From an uncultured Clostridium sp. (GTDB lineage: Bacteria; Bacillota; Clostridia; Clostridiales; Clostridiaceae): DNA of 64,000 bases. Of the stretch, positions 1 through 7,351 are shown piece after piece. Below the pieces are notes generated by a model. The model searched no databases. It had not been told where the DNA came from and saw nothing but the letters and a program-made list of their open reading frames with translations. Each line of letters opens with the position of its first letter. Position 1 is the first letter of the stretch. Location: NCBI RefSeq assembly GCF_947072515.1, contig NZ_CAMTIG010000006.1:42445-106444 (forward strand), in the 5' to 3' direction. A program made the position numbers and the translations under genes.

Positions 1-830
1 AAAATTATCAATGCCCCAATTAATATTCCTTGAAGTATTTCACTACTTCTATTTGGATAGATAGTTGCTGTTTCAAATTCGATTTTTTCACCAAGCTGTT
101 TTATCAAGCTTACTGAAATATCAATAAAAGGCTCCTCTTGCGGTCTTTCTCCACCTACATTTCTATCAAATACCTTTTCAACTCCAATATTTCTTCCTAT
201 CTCTTTTATAGATTCTGCCATATTTTTTTCTTTAGCAAGCTTAATATTAGCAGTTACTTTAGGTAGTTTTTCTACATTTTCTATTCCTAAAATTTTATAA
301 TAATCCATCCCAGGAACTTCTTCATTTGTTTTCATGAAACCTACTATAGTTCTATCAGTTTCTTTAACTTTTGTTTTTTCTCCTATTTTCAAATTTTTAT
401 CACTAGAATTCACAAGAACAACTTCATTTTCATTTTTAGGAAATCTTCCTTCTAGTTCGTAAAAATCTTTATTTATAATATTATTACAATACTCCTCATC
501 AGCATAAAAAATTTCCCAAGTTCTTTGCTCCATGCCACCTTCAAATTCTTTAGTTATAGAATATGCTTCTTTACTACTATATCCTATATCTTTAACTAGA
601 CTGTTTTGCTTAAGCTTTAAAGCTTCTGCTCCACTAACATTAACTATTTTCCCATGGATATCTCCCCACATAAATTTTTCATTAGTTACACTCGTTATTT
701 GGGTTAAGCTATTTACTTCTCCAACCAAAACTAATATAGCTACGGCAAAAATTATTGATAATAAAGTGAATAGTGTTCTCTTCTTTCTTTTTATAATTTC
801 TCTAAATACAATTCCATCATACTTTCTCAT
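1..830 (-). CDS. MacB/FtsX-type ABC transporter permease, C-terminally cut by the window edge
   Basis: The frame is open from the ATG at 830 to the window start, giving about 276 residues with no stop, so the gene continues outside. It begins MRKYDGIVFREIIKRKKRTL, then one hydrophobic segment (about residues 20-38), then a long polar extracytoplasmic region containing GRFPKNENEVVLVNS. This matches the MacB periplasmic-core-domain layout of FtsX-like permeases; the remaining membrane segments would lie beyond the window. It starts 3 nt after the stop of the upstream ATPase, so the two are translationally coupled and form one transporter. The substrate is unknown; relatives export peptides, lipoproteins or antibiotics. 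BceB-type permeases have a different topology, so this is not called BceB. Confidence 0.8.
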   Translation of the reverse strand, partial: MRKYDGIVFREIIKRKKRTLFTLLSIIFAVAILVLVGEVNSLTQITSVTNEKFMWGDIHGKIVNVSGAEALKLKQNSLVKDIGYSSKEAYSITKEFEGGMEQRTWEIFYADEEYCNNIINKDFYELEGRFPKNENEVVLVNSSDKNLKIGEKTKVKETDRTIVGFMKTNEEVPGMDYYKILGIENVEKLPKVTANIKLAKEKNMAESIKEIGRNIGVEKVFDRNVGGERPQEEPFIDISVSLIKQLGEKIEFETATIYPNRSSEILQGILIGALII

Positions 831-833
831 AAT

Positions 834-1508
834 TTAAACCCTTTTTTTATCTAAAATAATCTCACCATCTTCAATCTTTATAACTCTATCAACTTCATCT
901 GTTATTGAAATATCATGTGTTATCATAATTAAAGTTTGATTATATTTTTTACATGAGTACTTTAAAAGTGATATTATTTCCTTTGATGTTTTACTATCTA
1001 AGTTTCCTGTTGGTTCATCTGCTAAAATTACATCAGGCTTATTTGCTAAAGCTCGTCCTATAGCAACTCTCTGTTGTTGTCCTCCTGAAAGCTGTGATGG
1101 TAAGCTATTTTCTTTTCCTTCAAGATGTAACATCTTTATAAGCTCTTTCTTATATTCCTTATCCATCTTACTTTTATCTAAAAGCACTGGCATCTCAATA
1201 TTTTCTTCTACTGTTAATGAAGATAAAAGATTAAAATCCTGAAATACAAATCCAATGTTTCTTCTTCTAATTATTCCAAGCTGCTTATCCTTAAGTTTTG
1301 AATAATCTACATCATTTAAAAGAACCTTTCCTCCTGTTGGTGTATCAACTCCTCCAATCATATGAAGTAATGTTGACTTCCCTGAACCCGATTCCCCAAT
1401 AATAGCAACAATTTCACCTTTTTCAATTTCTAAATTAATATTTTTAAGTGCCTCAACTCGAGTTTCACCTATTCCATAAACTTTCCCTAAATTCTCTATT
1501 TTTATCAT
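834..1508 (-). CDS. ABC transporter ATPase, MacB/LolD-like
   Basis: 224-residue cytoplasmic nucleotide-binding subunit. Walker A GESGSGKS lies near residue 38, the signature LSGGQQQR near 139, Walker [14 protein letters not shown] near 159, and the H-loop ITHD near 196. The length and the TGNLDS D-loop are typical of the MacB/LolD/SalX class that pairs with FtsX-like permeases, here the gene 3 nt downstream. The ATG at 1508 is preceded by GAGGGG. A possible regulatory palindrome lies upstream at 1611-1632 and a tiny in-frame ORF at 1524-1550. The family and partner are clear; the transported substrate cannot be read from sequence. Confidence 0.9.
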   Translation of the reverse strand: MIKIENLGKVYGIGETRVEALKNINLEIEKGEIVAIIGESGSGKSTLLHMIGGVDTPTGGKVLLNDVDYSKLKDKQLGIIRRRNIGFVFQDFNLLSSLTVEENIEMPVLLDKSKMDKEYKKELIKMLHLEGKENSLPSQLSGGQQQRVAIGRALANKPDVILADEPTGNLDSKTSKEIISLLKYSCKKYNQTLIMITHDISITDEVDRVIKIEDGEIILDKKRV

Positions 1509-1523
1509 CTCTTTTACCCCTCT

Positions 1524-1550
1524 TTATTCAATATTTCTATATTCCTTCAT
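1524..1550 (-). other. possible 8-codon leader ORF upstream of the ABC ATPase
   Basis: ATG-8 codons-TAA (MKEYRNIE) preceded by AAGGAG seven bases before the ATG, a better ribosome site than that of the ATPase gene itself. It is in the same frame as the ATPase start at 1508, separated only by the TAA and five further codons. It could be a translated leader that couples or tunes ATPase translation, or the remnant of a longer N terminus. Nothing proves translation. Confidence 0.25.
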
Positions 1551-1610
1551 GAACTATCTCCTTATCTATACCTCTATATTAAAGCTTCAAAATTACACTT
1601 TTATAAATAT

Positions 1611-1632
1611 AAAATTACAATTTTGTAATTTT
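1611..1632 (-). promoter_or_regulatory. palindrome with BceR-like TTACA-N4-TGTAA core upstream of the ABC operon
   Basis: Perfect inverted repeat with 10-bp arms and a 2-bp centre. Its core reads TTACA ATTT TGTAA, fitting the TnACA-N4-TGTAA consensus known for BceR-type response regulators of peptide-antibiotic ABC transporters. A further AAAATTACA half-site lies 22 bp away at 1589-1597, two helical turns from the first. Its place about 100 bp upstream of the ATPase start suggests an activator site. No cognate two-component system is adjacent, so the regulator is inferred. Confidence 0.45.
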
Positions 1633-1661
1633 AATACAATTTACATTTAATTTTTAGCAAT

Positions 1662-1707
1662 AAAAAAAACCTCGTATAATTTGCTATTAAAAACAAATTA
1701 TACGAGG
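1662..1707 (-). terminator. intrinsic terminator of the DHA2 efflux gene
   Basis: 14-bp perfect stem (1670-1683 with 1694-1707) and a 10-nt loop, followed on the minus strand by eight U (1662-1669). It lies just past the stop of the MFS gene at 1719. Confidence 0.9.
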
Positions 1708-1718
1708 CTTAGTCCATA

Positions 1719-3158
1719 TTATTTTGCTGCTTTTCTTTCCTTGTTAATTTTAAGAATTATACTTAAAACTATTAGTACTCCAATAAAGCATATTATCGAT
1801 CCAATTAAAATAACCATATCCATTGAACCTACAAAAATTTTTCCTTGTCCTGGAATGAATCCTTTTACAACATACCCTAGCTTATTACTCATTAAATCAT
1901 AAAGTAATGATGTTCCAAATGTTATTCCGCAAACCATTCCTAAGTTTCTTACAAGTCCATTCATACTTCCTGCAATCCCCAATTGTGTTTTGTCTACTGA
2001 TGACATTACAATTGCATTCATTGGTGCTTGGAAGAATCCATTTCCTGCTCCCATTATAAATAAATATAATATTACTAACCAAATACTTGTATCTACTTTT
2101 AATGTACTTAGTAATAAAAATCCTATTCCACATATTATAAGACCTATAAAAGGTAAAATTTCTCTTCTCATCTTATCGGAAAGACTTCCTGCAAGTGGAG
2201 ATGATATTGATAATGCTATTGGAAATACCATCATTAACAGCCCACTCATGCCCGGAGAAATTCTTCTAACCTCTTCATAGTAAAATGGTATTAATATTGA
2301 ATAACTACTTATTGCTGTAAATATTAAAAATGATGCTAGCACACCTTTTGTAAATCTATGATTTTTAAATATTTTTATATTTAAAACTGGTGATTTAAAC
2401 TTCACTTGAGTTATCATAAATATAATAAATGCTATTACTGCTATTAAGAATGAAAGTAAAATATTCTTATTAGTATATCCATATACACTTCCTTCTGTAA
2501 TAGCCAATACTAGTGCTACTATTGCAATTAAAAATAAAATTGTTCCTACTATATCTAGCTTAGGTCTATTTTCAGATACTACTCTATTTGAAGGTAATAC
2601 TTTAAATGCTAATATAGTTGCAAATATTCCTATTGGAATATTTATCAAGAAAATATATTCCCATTTAAATTCTGAAATAATCCCTCCAAGTGCTGGTCCA
2701 GTCATTGTTCCTAGTGCAACAACTAATCCTGAAATTCCAAGTGCCTTACCTCTATTTTCTGGGCCAAACGTTGCTGTTATTATTCCTTGACTATTTGCCA
2801 TTGTACATGCAGCCCCAAGACCTTGGATTCCTCTTGAAATAATTAAAAGTGTTATTGTATGTGAAAGTCCACATAATAATGATCCAATGGTAAAAATTAT
2901 AATTCCTATTCTAAAGACTTTTGTCTTTCCTATTATGTCCCCAAGTCTACCAAATGTTAATATAAGACCTGAAATTACTATTAAATATGTAGTTATTGCC
3001 CATTGGACACTTTCCATAGGAACTCTTAAATCATGTGATATAACTGGTAATGCAACATTGACTATACTTGCATCCAGAGTTGCCATAAATGTTACTATTA
3101 CAACACTAAATAAAATTATCCATCTTTTTTTAGAGTTCACTTTTTCCTCTGTATTCAT
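1719..3158 (-). CDS. MFS drug:H+ antiporter, DHA2 (14-TMS) family
   Basis: 479-residue polytopic membrane protein. It starts in a short basic N terminus and carries the DHA motif region LDASIVNVALPVI in TM1, GRLGDIIG in the first cytoplasmic loop and GPALGGIISEFKWEYIFLINIP (about residues 154-175), the hallmark of EmrB/QacA-type efflux pumps. Length and hydrophobic pattern fit 14 segments. It follows a MarR-family gene by 16 nt, so the two form one operon, a standard arrangement in which the MarR protein represses its own pump and is released by substrate. The drug specificity cannot be predicted. It ends at a strong terminator (1662-1707). Confidence 0.9.
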   Translation of the reverse strand: MNTEEKVNSKKRWIILFSVVIVTFMATLDASIVNVALPVISHDLRVPMESVQWAITTYLIVISGLILTFGRLGDIIGKTKVFRIGIIIFTIGSLLCGLSHTITLLIISRGIQGLGAACTMANSQGIITATFGPENRGKALGISGLVVALGTMTGPALGGIISEFKWEYIFLINIPIGIFATILAFKVLPSNRVVSENRPKLDIVGTILFLIAIVALVLAITEGSVYGYTNKNILLSFLIAVIAFIIFMITQVKFKSPVLNIKIFKNHRFTKGVLASFLIFTAISSYSILIPFYYEEVRRISPGMSGLLMMVFPIALSISSPLAGSLSDKMRREILPFIGLIICGIGFLLLSTLKVDTSIWLVILYLFIMGAGNGFFQAPMNAIVMSSVDKTQLGIAGSMNGLVRNLGMVCGITFGTSLLYDLMSNKLGYVVKGFIPGQGKIFVGSMDMVILIGSIICFIGVLIVLSIILKINKERKAAK

Positions 3159-3174
3159 TTAATTTTCTCCTTTA

Positions 3175-3609
3175 TTATTTTTTAGGTATATTTTTAACAA
3201 ATATTTCTAGCATAGATGCTATAAAATCTACTTGCTCCTCCTCCATTCCCTCTGTTATTGAGTCTACCCATTCATGAAGTATTTTAGTTATAATTGGTTT
3301 TATTCTTTTTCCTTCTTCAGTTAACGATACTTTAAAAACTCTTTTATCTTCCTCACTTTTAACTTTTAAAAAGAAACCTTTTTGAACTAATTTATTAACA
3401 ACTTTAGTTGTTAATGCTGGATCTACAGCCACATCTTGTGATAAGTATGTTAATGTAACACTACCTTCTAGTGGCATTGACATTATAAACATATATTCAG
3501 AAGAGCATATTCCATATTCATCTAATTTTTTATTTAAATACATCTGTCTCTTTCTATATAATAATGAAATATTTTTCCCTATACATCCAAGTTTTCTATC
3601 AGTTTTCAA
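3175..3609 (-). CDS. MarR-family transcriptional regulator
   Basis: 144 residues with a winged-helix core. The recognition-helix region is VTLTYLSQDVAVDPALTTKVVNKLV (about residues 51-75) and the wing contains KSEEDKRVFKVSLTEEGKRI, matching the MarR D-x-R wing signature. Translation begins at a TTG (3609) preceded by GAGGTGG; no better start exists upstream. It is cotranscribed with the DHA2 pump. Two palindromes overlap the promoter (3628-3669), so autorepression is likely. The ligand is unknown. Confidence 0.88.
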   Translation of the reverse strand: MKTDRKLGCIGKNISLLYRKRQMYLNKKLDEYGICSSEYMFIMSMPLEGSVTLTYLSQDVAVDPALTTKVVNKLVQKGFFLKVKSEEDKRVFKVSLTEEGKRIKPIITKILHEWVDSITEGMEEEQVDFIASMLEIFVKNIPKK

Positions 3610-3627
3610 AATACCACCTCACCTTAT

Positions 3628-3677
3628 TTGATATATCAAGTATATTATTAAATTAATTGACAAGTCAATGATTCTAA
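3628..3677 (-). promoter_or_regulatory. marR promoter with two palindromic operators
   Basis: On the minus strand TTGACT is followed after 18 nt by TATACT. The -35 lies inside the palindrome ATTGAC-AA-GTCAAT (3656-3669), and a second perfect palindrome TTGATATATCAA (3628-3639) covers the expected transcription start. Two dyads bracketing the core promoter are what an autorepressing MarR protein would need. Confidence 0.6.
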
Positions 3678-3730
3678 TCATTATATAAAGAAATTTAATT
3701 AATTACTAACTTTAATTTCATATTTACACA

Positions 3731-3763
3731 AAAAAATAGAGGAATATCATTAGATATCCCTCT
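3731..3763 (-). terminator. terminator of the cyclophilin-DUF3783-XRE operon
   Basis: 10-bp stem with one G-U pair (3739-3748 with 3753-3762), ATTA loop, then a U-rich tail from 3731-3737 on the minus strand. It lies directly after the stop at 3769. Confidence 0.85.
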
Positions 3764-3768
3764 CATTT

Positions 3769-4446
3769 TTATAAATTTATTTCAATTCTATTTATTTTTG
3801 CAATAACTTGAAGATTTCTAACTTCAACAGTTTCTGTCATTACAGAGCCTCTATTACTCATAAGAAGAACTTTTGAATTATCTAATCTTTTTATTTCTCT
3901 TATTTTATTCTCACCATTATGGTTTACTAAGAAATATCCATTTGAGTTTAATTCATTAGTTAGATTTGCAAAAACTATATCTCCAGTAAGCATTCTACAT
4001 CCACTCATTTGGTCATCTTCAACCTTTATATATAAGACTTTATCTTGTGGAAAGCCTTCTACTTTATTTGAATGAATTGGTAGCTCTTTATGTCCTAATA
4101 CATTTTTTAATTTATAATCATATATTGGTACATTTTTAAGAACTGAAGAAAATGCATTTTCCCAAACATCATTTTTTTCAGTTTTTTGTTTTTGAGGCTT
4201 ACTATAGCTTTTTTCTGCTTTTCTTTCTTCCATTAAGTCTTCATCTGTAACAACCATACTGATATCATTAAAATCAGCTTTTAATATTTTAGAAGCCTTA
4301 TCTATAAAAGATTCTTGTGCTACTTTTCTTCCAAGTTCAACTTCATTAATATACTTTTCTGCTACACCAAGCTTTTTTGCTAAAGCTTTTTGTGTCATAT
4401 TTGCCTTAAGTCTTGCATCTTTAATTTTTTCACCGACTCTACTCAA
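3769..4446 (-). CDS. XRE-family HTH protein with a degenerate LexA/S24-like C-terminal domain
   Basis: 225 residues. Residues about 5-60 form a helix-turn-helix (MTQKALAKKLGVAEKYINEV). Residues about 115-220 resemble the S24/LexA peptidase fold, with IKVEDDQMSGCRMLTGDIVFA and GYFLVNHNGENKIREIKRL. In active S24 proteins the first motif reads GDSM; here the nucleophilic Ser is replaced by Gln (DDQM), so self-cleavage by the usual Ser-Lys dyad is not expected. It may act as a non-cleavable regulator or ligand sensor. It lies 3 nt after the DUF3783 gene in an operon with a cyclophilin. No phage genes are nearby, so it is not an obvious prophage repressor. Confidence 0.75.
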   Translation of the reverse strand: MSRVGEKIKDARLKANMTQKALAKKLGVAEKYINEVELGRKVAQESFIDKASKILKADFNDISMVVTDEDLMEERKAEKSYSKPQKQKTEKNDVWENAFSSVLKNVPIYDYKLKNVLGHKELPIHSNKVEGFPQDKVLYIKVEDDQMSGCRMLTGDIVFANLTNELNSNGYFLVNHNGENKIREIKRLDNSKVLLMSNRGSVMTETVEVRNLQVIAKINRIEINL

Positions 4447-4449
4447 AGC

Positions 4450-4815
4450 TTACATCCCCTTTTGTTGCATTTGCTTATATAATTCTCTCTCTTCCATTAA
4501 ATGATTTACTAAATAATGTAGAGTCCACATTCTTGACATAGGAGTAACAACAGCTAATATAACTCCATCTGCTATTTCTCTTACCTTACTTGTAACTCCT
4601 TTAACTTCGCTATCTGCGTAGTCGTGGAATAAAACAACTTTTTCATTAGGCATATCTTTAGTAACTTCTAAATCTTTCCCATCATGTGTTGGTATTAATC
4701 CTATTCTTAAAGATGCCATTTCTGGTGTAACCTCAATTACTCTACCAAAAGCTCTTAATGCCATTCTTTCTTCTTCTGTTAATCCATAAGCTAACAGACA
4801 TTTGTTTTTTTTCAT
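4450..4815 (-). CDS. DUF3783-like conserved protein
   Basis: 121 residues, soluble, no signal peptide. The N-terminal half (KCLLAYGLTEEERMALRAFG) and the segment EKVVLFHDYADSEVK recall the DUF3783 family of clostridia. The C terminus is helical and basic (HYLVNHLMEERELYKQ). No catalytic motif is visible and the function is unknown. It starts at an ATG with TAAAAAGGAGGAGACAG upstream. It lies between a cyclophilin and an XRE protein in the same transcription unit, so it may be part of a folding or stress-linked regulatory unit, but that is guesswork. Confidence 0.65.
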   Translation of the reverse strand: MKKNKCLLAYGLTEEERMALRAFGRVIEVTPEMASLRIGLIPTHDGKDLEVTKDMPNEKVVLFHDYADSEVKGVTSKVREIADGVILAVVTPMSRMWTLHYLVNHLMEERELYKQMQQKGM

Positions 4816-4858
4816 CTGTCTCCTCCTTTTTATTTAATATTTTAAATTTTATTTTTAA

Positions 4859-5377
4859 TTAGATAGTTTCTGGAATTGGTGCAACATATCCGTTTAAATC
4901 TACAGTTACAGTTTCCATAACTTGATCTTCATATGGTCTATCCATTCTGTCTCTAGTTTGTTTTACTATTTCATCAGCAACTTCTATACCTTCAATAACT
5001 TTACCAAAAGAAGCGTATTGTCCATCTAAATGTGGTGCATTTTCTACCATTACGAAAAATTGGCTTCCTGCTGAGTTAGGGCTCATAGCTCTAGCCATTG
5101 ATAAAACTCCTTTTGTATGTCTTAAGTCATTTTTAAATCCATTTCCTGTGAATTCACCTTTTATTGAATGTCCTGGACCTCCCATTCCTGTTCCATCTGG
5201 GCATCCACCTTGAATCATAAATCCAGGAATTACTCTGTGGAATATTAATCCATCGTAGAATCCTTTTTCTACTAAATCAATAAAATTATTTACTGTATTT
5301 GGAGCTATTTCTGGATATAATTCAGCTTTTATAACTCCTCCGTTTTGCATTTTTATAGTTACTATTGGATTACTCAT
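4859..5377 (-). CDS. peptidyl-prolyl cis-trans isomerase, cyclophilin type
   Basis: 172-residue single-domain cyclophilin with no signal peptide, so cytoplasmic. Family motifs are clear: FHRVIPGFMIQGG (about residues 46-58), the catalytic Arg in FHR, AMSPNSAGSQFFV (about 93-105) and the Trp-less HLDGQYASFGKV loop. It catalyses proline isomerisation during protein folding. The start ATG has AAAGGAG upstream. It is probably the first gene of an operon with DUF3783 and XRE genes, 43 nt upstream of the former. Confidence 0.95.
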   Translation of the reverse strand: MSNPIVTIKMQNGGVIKAELYPEIAPNTVNNFIDLVEKGFYDGLIFHRVIPGFMIQGGCPDGTGMGGPGHSIKGEFTGNGFKNDLRHTKGVLSMARAMSPNSAGSQFFVMVENAPHLDGQYASFGKVIEGIEVADEIVKQTRDRMDRPYEDQVMETVTVDLNGYVAPIPETI

Positions 5378-5540
5378 ATCAATAATCTCCTTTCAAACAT
5401 TATTTTTTATATTATTCTCTAAAGAGAGTTTTAAAATTCAAAACTTTCCTTAAAAAATAATTTTTTTATTATATTGAAATTATATCTCATTTACTCTTAT
5501 TTATCCATAAAATCTAACTTTATCATTTTTATATAAAATA

Positions 5541-5576
5541 AAAAAACTACCATATATCATTTCATATAGTAGTTTT
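5541..5576 (-). terminator. terminator downstream of the STAS-like gene
   Basis: 13-bp stem with one wobble (5543-5555 with 5564-5576), 8-nt loop and A/T-rich flanks on both sides. It works best on the minus strand, where the mismatch becomes G-U. It separates the STAS-like gene from the cyclophilin operon. Confidence 0.75.
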
Positions 5577-5669
5577 CTTATATCTTATTCTATTTTCGCT
5601 CATTCTAATACTCCAAATTTCAATTCTATTTCTACTTACTGCATCTCATTTTATCACACTTATTTTAAA

Positions 5670-5939
5670 CTAGTTTAAGAATGTAGTTCCCATTACAACT
5701 CTTGAAAAATCGCTTGTATTTGTTAAGTTCTTAACACTTACACTATTAAAAATTGCTTCTCTTCCTTGCTCATTAATTAAGTCTTGGAATAGGCTTATAA
5801 AAAATGTGCTAGGTACTCTATCAAATCCTTCAAAATCTAAAGTTACTACATCATTACTGTCTTTTATTACTTCTCTTAAGAATATAGCATCTTCAATCCC
5901 AAAATTTTCTCCTAAAAACTCTCTAACATTTATCATCAT
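5670..5939 (-). CDS. STAS-like domain protein (DUF4325 type)
   Basis: 89 residues from the ATG at 5939, which has GAGGTG six bases upstream. A GTG at 5948 would overlap that ribosome site and is less likely. The sequence has a beta-alpha pattern (DVVTLDFEGFDRVPSTFFISLFQDLIN) typical of DUF4325, a STAS-related fold thought to act as a small regulatory or adaptor domain. No catalytic residues are evident. It stands alone between two terminators. Family assignment is from memory of the DFEG/S-FF pattern and is moderately sure; the role is unknown. Confidence 0.65.
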   Translation of the reverse strand: MMINVREFLGENFGIEDAIFLREVIKDSNDVVTLDFEGFDRVPSTFFISLFQDLINEQGREAIFNSVSVKNLTNTSDFSRVVMGTTFLN

Positions 5940-6163
5940 ATTGAACACCTCATTATAAATTTCTTTTTATTGTTTAAATTTTCTGACAATTTTGTCTACA
6001 TCTATAATATATCAACTTCTAAAAACTTTGTCAACTATTTAACAAAGTTTTTTTGATTTTTTATTTTTTTGATTTTACTTATTTTATTATATGTTTCCTT
6101 TCCTTTTATTGTTCTATTATTTTTTTAAAATTATTTTATTTTTATATTTATTTTAAAATGAAA
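5940..6163. other. AT-rich intergenic stretch
   Basis: Between the STAS-like gene and the murI terminator the sequence is mostly T runs. No ORF with a ribosome site and no stable hairpin was seen. A promoter for the STAS-like gene presumably lies at its left end. Confidence 0.5.
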
Positions 6164-6191
6164 ACTCTCATATATTAATATATATGAGAGT
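6164..6191 (-). terminator. murI terminator
   Basis: Perfect 12-bp stem (6164-6175 with 6180-6191) and 4-nt loop about 60 nt past the murI stop. The tail on the minus strand reads TTTTCATTTT. Confidence 0.7.
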
Positions 6192-6250
6192 CTATCTATA
6201 AATCTTTAATAAAATAATTATTTACTAATTTATATTATTTAAAATTATAG

Positions 6251-7021
6251 CTATATTCCTAACAATTTCCTACTTAGTTCTTCAACTTCCTTTTTACCAC
6301 AAGAATTATAAAACTGAATTTGTCCCTTTACTTCACTTGTATTTAGAAGATTTGATTCTTCCAGTCTTCTTTTTAATTCCTTCACAGTACCTTCTCCACC
6401 ATCTATTATAGGAATATCCACTCCTATAACCTCTGATAAAGCTTTCCTTATAAAAGGATAATGAGTACATCCTAATACTACTGCTGCAATATCATCATTT
6501 GCTATTACTGAAAAATGTTCACTTATAAAGTTTTTCAATTCTCTACTATCTAAATCTCCTGACTCAATAAATTCCACAAGACCTGGACATGGCATCGGAT
6601 ATAACTCTATATCAGTATATTGATCAGCTAGTTTAGCAAACTTATCTTGTTTTAATGTAAATGCAGTTGCCATTATTACAATTTTCCCTTTTCTATGTAA
6701 TTCTACTGCTGGCTTAACTGCCGGCTCTATTCCCACTATAGGAACATCTGGATATACTCTTCTAAGCTCTGCTACTGCTGCACTTGTTGCAGTATTACAT
6801 GCTATGGCTAAAGCTTTAACATTTTTTGAAAACAAGAAATCAACTGCATCAAAAGTTAAGTCTCTTATTTCTTTCATTGTTCTATCCCCATAAGGTGCAT
6901 TTTTAGAATCTCCAAAAAATATATAATTTTCATTAGGCATAAGCTTTAATGCATCTTTTAAAACACTTAATCCACCAACTCCTGAATCAAAAAATCCTAT
7001 TGGCAATTTACTCTTATCCAA
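6251..7021 (-). CDS. murI: glutamate racemase
   Basis: 256-residue cofactor-independent racemase that makes D-glutamate for peptidoglycan in the cytoplasm. Both catalytic cysteines sit in conserved motifs: ACNTATSAA (about residues 73-81) and VVLGCTHYPF (about 181-190). The N-terminal GFFDSGVGGLSVL is the family signature. Translation starts at TTG (7021) eight bases after GGAGGG; no in-frame ATG lies nearby. The gene is monocistronic and followed by a hairpin terminator. Confidence 0.96.
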   Translation of the reverse strand: MDKSKLPIGFFDSGVGGLSVLKDALKLMPNENYIFFGDSKNAPYGDRTMKEIRDLTFDAVDFLFSKNVKALAIACNTATSAAVAELRRVYPDVPIVGIEPAVKPAVELHRKGKIVIMATAFTLKQDKFAKLADQYTDIELYPMPCPGLVEFIESGDLDSRELKNFISEHFSVIANDDIAAVVLGCTHYPFIRKALSEVIGVDIPIIDGGEGTVKELKRRLEESNLLNTSEVKGQIQFYNSCGKKEVEELSRKLLGI

Positions 7022-7181
7022 AGCTTAATCCCTCCACTCTTCTTTAATCTACTATTTATTTTATAACTTTACTTTAAATAAATCTACTAACAATTTTTAA
7101 AATATAGACGCTAATTTAAAAAATATTCTTCCCTTTCCATAAACCACCTAATTACTTTACTAAAATTTAATTTTATATGTA

Positions 7182-7210
7182 TTGACTAACCTTATTTTGT
7201 ATAGTAAAAT
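7182..7210 (+). promoter_or_regulatory. sigma-A-type promoter of the glutamine synthetase gene
   Basis: TTGACT, 17 nt, TAAAAT, giving an expected start near 7217 and a 135-nt leader before the ATG at 7352. This is the only good promoter in the 330-nt gap between murI and the synthetase. Confidence 0.65.
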
Positions 7211-7293
7211 TTTCCTAAGATTTGTAACTTTTACGAACATTTTTTAAACAAATTAATATTTTATTCGATTATATGACGAAAGGATGTGAATTA

Positions 7294-7343
7294 ATTTTAT
7301 ATATATCGTTCATTTTTCAATTCTTTTATGATATATATAAAAT
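7294..7343 (+). promoter_or_regulatory. 14-bp inverted repeat in the glutamine synthetase leader
   Basis: Arms 7294-7307 and 7330-7343 pair perfectly around a 22-nt loop and end eight bases before the start codon. All pairs but one are A-T. No Shine-Dalgarno sequence lies between the hairpin and the ATG. It may be a translation-control hairpin, or a DNA-level operator. Confidence 0.4.
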
Positions 7344-7351
7344 GTTAAAAC

